This document shows, piece by piece, positions 58,078-64,000 of a stretch of DNA of 64,000 bases. Below the pieces are notes generated by a model. It was not told the DNA's origin, made no database searches, and saw only the letters and a program-made list of their open reading frames with translations. Origin of the DNA: Bugula neritina (taxonomy: Eukaryota; Bryozoa; Gymnolaemata; Cheilostomatida; Bugulidae); assembly GCA_964035545.1 (NCBI GenBank), contig CAXIUT010000223.1, positions 1 through 64,000 of the forward strand, given 5' to 3'. Numbering within the stretch: the stretch's first letter is position 1; every line of letters begins with the position of its first letter. The translations under genes were made by a program, and so were the position numbers.

Positions 58078-59649
58078 TCAATCTAATCCAAAATAATTAT
58101 TTTCGATGGCAATATAGGCGATATGTTTTCTAAAAGTATCTTTATCTGGATATTAAGGTAGTTCTAATCGATTAAAACAAGTATAGCTTTTAGGATACGG
58201 GTTGATAGCATCGTATTCTACTTTTTTTATTTAAAACAGCTGATATTCTCCACGATTACTTTCTAGATATTTGAATCCTAGGATGGGGACTCGACTATTT
58301 CCAGTAACAAAATGTAGCATATGCTAAAGTTGATAATGACTTAAACTATCGACATACTACCAAAACCATTGCACTATCGTATCTTGAGGACTATAATTTG
58401 TATATTTTATATTATTTTTTAAATCAGCAAGATCTATTTATTTTTTACCATTTATCATCATATCCAACTAATGTGGCTAAAATACTGAAAGTAAATCTTT
58501 TGGTATTATTTTATGAACTCCTTCGTTTAATTTCTGGATCATCTAGTATACACTACCAGTGCAATAATATCTACACCTAAATTATTATTTATCTATACAT
58601 GAGTTGAATATATTCTTATTTGGTGCTGGAATTGACCATAGTATGAAATCCATTTTCCTTTAATGGAACAGTTGTTTGAGTTCCATGTTAATCAAATTAA
58701 TAGACGCAAAAGTTTGTTTCAAGTGATGTCATTACGTTATTTTAGATCATGAAATTCCAACCTCGATAAAACTAACTAATATCCAAGATACATCAGCATC
58801 ATAAGTAAATACATCGTTTATTTGGATAGGTTGACCACATATTTGACGTAAAATGGTGTAATTCAAAAAACATTTAAGAGGTATCCTCTAAAATATTGCT
58901 TTTCCTAATATTATTCCCAAAACCTTAGCAGCTGCAGTAAATAAATCTTTAACCATTTAGTTAAAATTTAACTTGTAAAAAGTTGTACTTGTCTCACAAA
59001 GAGTCAATATTCCCAAAGAAGGATCGAATATCTAGTTAATACAAAGAGTCATCCACTATCTAAGTAGTCCTCCTGCATCACTGGTTTCCTTCTAATCTTT
59101 GAACTAAATCTTGACTTCTTTATGGAAATTAATCGAATCAAATTAAACCAAACTTGACATCAAGAGGTTACGTCTATCAACACGTAGATAATCTGATTTA
59201 CCTTACGACCAATGTATTCTTAATTTTTCTAGGTTGAGTCTAAACCAGGTATATTTTTCTTGAAAACTTCTATTTTTAATATACGAGCTGGGTTATTTGG
59301 CTATTTCTTCTGGAATATGATATTTTTGTTCTTGAGTGCAGGTAAACTAAGTCCAACTTTTAAAATCTTTAGGAATCTATATTCAAAATTAAACTACTTT
59401 TATTTAAATAAACTAATCAGTTACAGCAGTTATTTTTTTTCCTAATTTAGTATTAGAAGTTGGCATTATCATTGATGTTTTTAATTTAGGTCTTACAATA
59501 GGTAAATTATTTTTCTACTATTCTCTTATTATAGTTTTAGATAAATGTCTACTCTATCTTATATTATTCTTCTAGGGAATTTTAATACTCTTATTGGCCA
59601 AAGTTTTATTCATTGCTGAGTTACGACCTTCCCCACTAGAAGATGACAT
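58078..59649 (-). CDS. HECT E3 ubiquitin ligase, copy B
   Basis: A Lys/Ser-rich N-terminus (MSSSSGEGRNSAMNK) and a 21-nt intron lead to a region with FQEKYTWFRLNLEKLRIHW and the HECT domain: GGLLR-E-WM, N-E-IFDP, PH-E-LDMMING, WFWEYVD, HFVTGNSRVP and KSYTCFNRLELP with the catalytic Cys. The E residues are TAG codons. Compared with copy A the 5' half is continuous. Around 58700-58830 the frame changes more than once, and the exon joins there are unclear (introns or mutations). It is tail to tail with Rpb5. Confidence 0.75.
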
Positions 59650-59814
59650 ACAATCTCCCATAATTCTCCTAATTAAATAAATTATTATAGCTTTAGGTTT
59701 TTAAATACAAATTATCAAAAATCAGTTAATCAAATCTTAATCTCAACAATGATATTACAATATGATTATCTATTATTTGTTCCATTTATATATTATAGAA
59801 CATATTTTATCACC

Positions 59815-60463
59815 ATGAACTAGCTCAAGACTACAACTCATGCTGCCTTCTAGTATCTAGTATAACTTTGGCAAATACCCACTCGTATCAATTAAAAGTA
59901 TCCTGTTTGGCAACTCAAATGTCCTTTGCCCAAAGTAGTCATTAATATAAATTAGATCTCAACTCAATGGATAGCCTTCATACACCACAGCCTTCTTTTC
60001 TATGTACTTAAAAATTTTCCATAAACCTTCAGTGATTTCTAATAGCATCTACTCTTCCATCACAGTTAAAAAATGAAAAAAATGTACTCTTTAATAGTTC
60101 TTAAGAAAAGTAAAAATTTCGATCATAAACTGATCGTTTTAGTCAAAACAATCACATATTTTATTGGCAGTCATTTTCCATTAACTCTTGCTGATTTTTC
60201 GCTTTAAAACGATGTCTATCAAATCATTATCAGCACTCTAATTGGTATTTTTCTTTCAAATTAGGTATTTATGTGATCTATTGAGGCATCCAAGTAGAAT
60301 CCAGAGCTTATCATATCTTGCTGAGGTCTTTCAAAAATAAAGAATATCTCAAAAAAGAAAGATAATCAGTTTAATTATAGCTATCTATAATTAATTAATA
60401 AGAGTCAAGTAGTAAATTATCGAAAACCAATACACGTAGACATGCCTAAAACCGTATCGTTGA
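59815..60463 (+). CDS. Unknown protein, possibly with an 11-nt microexon
   Basis: Exon 1 starts MNELKTTTHAAFEYLVELW and is rich in aromatic and hydrophobic residues. Two consecutive GT-AG segments of exactly 20 nt near 60217-60267, separated by 11 nt, must both be removed to reach the next long frame (YLCDLLRHPSRIQSL ... CLKPYR). The product of about 200 residues is helical; no family recognised. The last 22 bases overlap the start of the next gene. The 11-nt exon is an inference from frame and intron shape only. Confidence 0.4.
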
Positions 60464-61253
60464 TGGAAAAGTAATCATCATAAAAAGGTAAAATTCTAAT
60501 TTAAAAGAAATTCATCAAGTACTTAAAGAAAACCTACATGTAAAATCTGTACCGAGAACTCTTCCTCCTAAATACTCGATAGATGAACTGAGAAAGATAA
60601 AGAAACCTTTAAATAAAGATAAATAGAATCAGCATAGAAGGCTAAATACATTGTGTTAATAAAATAATCTTCAAAATAACAAAGATAAAAGGATATAAAT
60701 ATAGTCGAATACACTAAGTAATGCTTTAAATGCAAATAGTTGTTTAAAATTAAACGATATGAAACATTTTCCTTTGCATTTTTCTCCCAAAAAAGATATT
60801 CAACTTATCGATACTTTTCCAAAATTGCCTAAAATACATCCTTTTCAACAATAATAAAAATAATCAGATTTTGATGTTGATTAAGAACTTAAACATACTC
60901 TTTAATCTAGTTAAAAATGGATGGAAATTGTTAAATAACTTAAAAAGAAAAATTATAAAGGATAAAAAATATTGACTTAAATGTAATAAAGTAAAAATGA
61001 AAATTAATTGAAAAAAAATAAAAAAGGAAATAGGTAAACAATAGATAATACCTAATTATAAAAATAAAAAAGAAGAAAGAAAAAATATAACTTGACTAAA
61101 TTTTTTAAACCAAAATATCTTATAGATATTCACAACAAAACCTAAAATCAAGTTGATGATAATAAAATTAAATAAAGAGAAAAACCAAAGAAAAGTCTTC
61201 ATATGAATCCATCAATACCAACCTAAAACTTCTTTTTCAGAAAGATCAAATGA
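60442..61253 (+). CDS. Lys-rich protein, unknown
   Basis: Exon 1 (MPKTVSLMEKESSEK) is joined by a 20-nt intron (GTAAAAT...AAAAG) to an exon of about 740 bp without TGA. The product is strongly basic and Lys/Asn-rich, with a LPPKYSIDELRKIKKP stretch and a C-terminal KKYNLTKFFKPKYLID. No domain named. The splice restores a single frame across the whole gene, which supports it. Confidence 0.55.
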
Positions 61254-61306
61254 TTTTCATAACCTATCGATAAAAAAGAGATAAAGTCTTATTATAATAA
61301 TAGTTA

Positions 61307-62474
61307 TCACTGATCATTAACAATAACTATGGCATTTCCATCTTCATCAGCAATTGCGAATAAAGGAATAGTCACGTCCACTAACTTCTGCTTATTTTCA
61401 TAGTTTGTCAAGTAAAATCGGCTCTTGCTGCTGGGATTATGGCACCAGATATAGTCGTACAAAGTCTCAATATGAGAACTATCAGGAAATATTACCTGCT
61501 CTTTCTTGCCGCTAGAATAACGAAATATCACTAACTTCCCAGATTTACATTCTTCTTTGAATTGCTCTTTCAGTGACTCCTTCATTATGGATATCAACTC
61601 CACATCTTCTTCGTGATAATCGAATTTCTCATAGTTTACATGAACGTCTTCGCTCATACTTGCACCCATACCACCAAATTCTTTCAACTCATGCTTAATT
61701 GGTCCTCCTTATCCTTCCCACTCATCTTCTCCGCTACTCTTGTACTCCTCATACTCTTTACCCATCGACATAGCAAGAGCTTTCTCCATTTGATGATCGT
61801 TTCCAGCTCCACTGATATTAGGCTTAAATCCTTTTCTTTTGATACATTTTTGATGATATTTTTCAATTCTCTTTTTTTAAAGCCACATCTGGTTTTTGTT
61901 ATAGTACTAAAATTTATATTCATCTGATTCGGGATACATGCCTTCAATAGAAAAGATCTGATATCCTCCATTTTTAACTGCTATTAAAAAAGCAGATAAA
62001 TAGAAATCTGAAATTATTTCAGGTAGTCTCTTATTAGTACTGTTCAAATTGTACCATATTCCTTCTATTTTTCTCAAAGAAAACCAATGATCAGAAGAAT
62101 TACATATAAAACCAGCTTTAGCAACCAAATCTCCTTCTTTTATCGTCTAAATATTCACCATATTCAAACTCAAAGTCTTCAAAGCAGCTGAATTATATCA
62201 AACTTACCCTGTAATACTTGGATAGAATAATATCCATCCATCGCTACATTGCTACTATCTTCTTTCATATACTTCAAATATTAATTTGTCATCCCTTGCT
62301 CCATCATCAGATTTTGTTCTTTTTTGTCCAATTCCAAAGCCATTTGAGCCAACTTAACTTCATCAAAGAAAGGACCTGAATAGATAAAGAAAGACCTTGG
62401 AGAAGAGTATTAATACAATGAACACCACAAAGACGATCCACTCCCTGCTTCTACCAGTACACTTTCGAGTTCAT
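61307..62474 (-). CDS. Ataxin-3-like deubiquitinase: Josephin, UIM, UBX-like
   Basis: The Josephin domain begins YW-x-KQGVDRLCGVHCINTLLQ with the catalytic Cys; x is a TAG codon where ataxin-3 has Glu. The His is in NSSDHWFSLRK and the Asn in WYNLNS, so the triad is complete. Two 20-nt introns lie inside the domain. A ubiquitin-interacting motif follows (MEKALAMSMGKEYEEY), and the C-terminal 80 residues resemble a UBX domain (LVIFRYSSGKKEQVIFPDSS). Such proteins edit polyubiquitin chains, often with p97/Cdc48. The final 126 codons read in one frame to TGA. Confidence 0.9.
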
Positions 62475-62568
62475 TCAAATATTTTTTGAATATCAATATA
62501 ATCTTATAATAAACTTCTATAATTTTATACTCTAAATATTCTAATTCATATGTTTTCGAGATCATTCT

Positions 62569-63984
62569 TCAGCTTTGGTTCAACTTTTGAGCCTGAGCTA
62601 CCTTTCCGCAATAATCGATGTAACTTCCACAAGACCAAACTTTATTTTTCATCGTACTCAAACAAACCCAACAAAATTTGGTCTGACAACTCTGGCAAGT
62701 CATGTGTTTGCATGCCTCTCGATGTTCAATTACCAAGTTACAGTGAGGACAGGCTCGATATAAAGGAGTCATATAAATCTTCTTAGTGTTGTTATCTTTG
62801 GTATCTTTCAAGGTAAAAGGTCTGTTCCATGGAGCATTAGTCAAAAAGTCAGCTAGGAACTTGCACTCCTCATTTCCACAGTAATCTTCTTTGTTAGTTT
62901 TCCATTTTTTCATGCAGAGATAGCAAAAATCTCCATATTTACAGAAAGGACAAACAACTCGATTTGTTTTGAGACCTGCCTTACACACAGATGTTTTACA
63001 ATTAGGACACTGCTTACAAAACTCTTTCATCCAGTTAAGACTCAATCCCTTTTAAAACTCTGCTACTTCTTCTTTAGTAAAGACTCCAATCTTTCTACAA
63101 TCTTTGAAGTTCCAAATAGCATTACAAGTCAAGTCATTGTCATCAGAATATGGACATCTCACCTAAAACTTATTAGTCTATATCAAAGATCTAACCAGGC
63201 TAGTCATCGTATCTCGACCAATGTTATGCCCACAAGTCATACGAGCAACGCCTTGTTCAAGACTAATCTGATCTATTCCATGGACATCGGCTATGATACT
63301 AGCAATTTAGTTGATCTCACACTTTGATTGAACTATTTTCAATTGAGTTCCTACAACTATCCTCAGGTCTGATAGCTTGACTGTCTTTCCTATTTTAGTG
63401 CCCTCGTAGTATAGAGTCATGCTGTTTGGATGTAAAGATTCAGTTAAATTGCCATATATGTATTCTTTTAGTTGCTGACCAGTGGTATCCTTATTTAAAT
63501 AAACCTAGGATTTATCTCCATGCATTGTTTGGATAGTTATTTTAACCTATGAGGATTTTGGTTGAGTTTTTTGAGAAGTTGTTTGAGGTACTGAAATATT
63601 TGGAACTTTGGGCACTTGAACTCTAGGAGGAAATTTCTGAGGTATTGAAATATTGTTTGTTTGAACAGGAGGTGTCCGAATTTGAATTGATTGGTTTTGA
63701 GATTAAGTTCTTGGACGTGGAAGATTTGCAGTAGTTTGTGAGTTTCTCAAAACTGATGAAGAATTTAGGTTAGATGTAGATAGTTGTTGGGCAATAATTC
63801 TATTTTTATTTAATCCAGTAACGAATTATTTTCTTTATGATTTAGTAAAGACACCTACTTTTTCACATAAGTCAAAACTCCATTCCTGCTTACACTAAAC
63901 CCAAACATTATTAATTTTAGTTTTAAAAGGACATACCAATCGAGTCTTTTTGAAAGTAATTTGTTGTTTCATATAAATAACCAT
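62569..63984 (-). CDS. Parkin-like UBL-RBR E3 ubiquitin ligase
   Basis: Order of domains: a short N-terminal Cys motif, a Pro/Ser/Thr-rich linker, a ubiquitin-like domain (VKITIQTMHGDKSEVYLN to LKIVQ), RING1 (ARMTCGHNIG to RCPYSDD), an IBR with several CxxC pairs, and RING2 (YRACPHCNLVIEHREACKHM then CQTKFCWVC). The Cys in EACKHM is the likely thioester site. RBR ligases pass ubiquitin through this Cys; UBL plus RBR is parkin's architecture. The start is the first Met in frame; the frame stays open to the window edge, so the true start may lie outside. Confidence 0.9.
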
Positions 63985-64000
63985 CGAATCTCTTGATATG

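Noticed and set aside
1-64000. Reading the genes with TAA/TAG as glutamine (Tetrahymena/Paramecium code)
   Set aside because: It would replace conserved Glu by Gln in S10, M14, HECT, Josephin and importin motifs. Kept open only because of the MFS site; see the first finding.
1-64000. Search for tRNA genes, including suppressor tRNAs for UAA/UAG
   Set aside because: No T-loop plus D-loop pattern with a matching acceptor stem was convincing by eye. A tRNAscan-SE run would be decisive.

Overview
The window reads as somatic (macronuclear) DNA of a ciliate, most probably a peritrich. Reading frames are long only if TGA is the sole stop. TAA and TAG fall on residues that are glutamate in well-known families: the S10 carboxypeptidase G-E-SYGG, the M14 HPG-E, the HECT R-E-W, the ataxin-3 E-KQ and the importin IBB. 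That matches the peritrich nuclear code (NCBI table 30) rather than the Gln code of Tetrahymena or Paramecium. Telomeres are C4A2/G4T2 (TTGGGG). Introns are tiny, most exactly 20 nt (GTAC/GTAW...TAG), and genes are often separated by 20-150 bp.

The window is not one natural chromosome. Two head-to-head telomere junctions, each with an exactly 200-N spacer (21042-21540 and 53328-53685), and one ungapped telomere array (35016-35090) split it into four pieces. Chromosome I (1-21041, left end outside) carries an S10 carboxypeptidase, MFS transporter, cytosolic carboxypeptidase, VAP-like protein, a multi-TM family, RING protein, Urm1, eL43, a twin-CX9C protein, TRM13 and a VWA protein. Chromosome II (21541-35015) carries a HECT ligase, cyclin, tandem-PX protein, eL27/uL29, coiled-coil proteins and an importin alpha cut by the telomere. 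Chromosome III (35091-53327) carries D2LIC, Rpb5, a TBC RabGAP, DHHC transferase, PWP1 and S10 carboxypeptidase, then a second copy of the first 8.8 kb of the window. Chromosome IV (53686-64000, right end outside) repeats the Rpb5-TBC block in inverted order, then a HECT paralogue, an ataxin-3-like deubiquitinase and a parkin-like UBL-RBR ligase.

The most striking feature is sharing of near-identical gene blocks between chromosomes with different ends. An 8.8-kb block (1-8836 and 43589-52432) ends inside Urm1, so one copy loses the C-terminal Gly-Gly. A 3.5-4.6-kb block (36225-40829 and 54549-58019) differs by the presence or absence of a complete DHHC gene and by the first codons of its terminal gene. 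Breakpoints sit at gene termini. These could be alternative products of programmed genome rearrangement, recent segmental duplications, or haplotypes misassembled together.

Gene functions are mostly housekeeping: ribosome, Pol II, tRNA modification, nuclear import. Others concern cilia and microtubules (CCP, D2LIC), membrane traffic (VAP, PX, TBC, DHHC) and ubiquitin signalling (two HECT, RING, RBR, Josephin, Urm1). All coordinates and exon joins were worked out by eye; genes without a recognised family are described only by what is visible.
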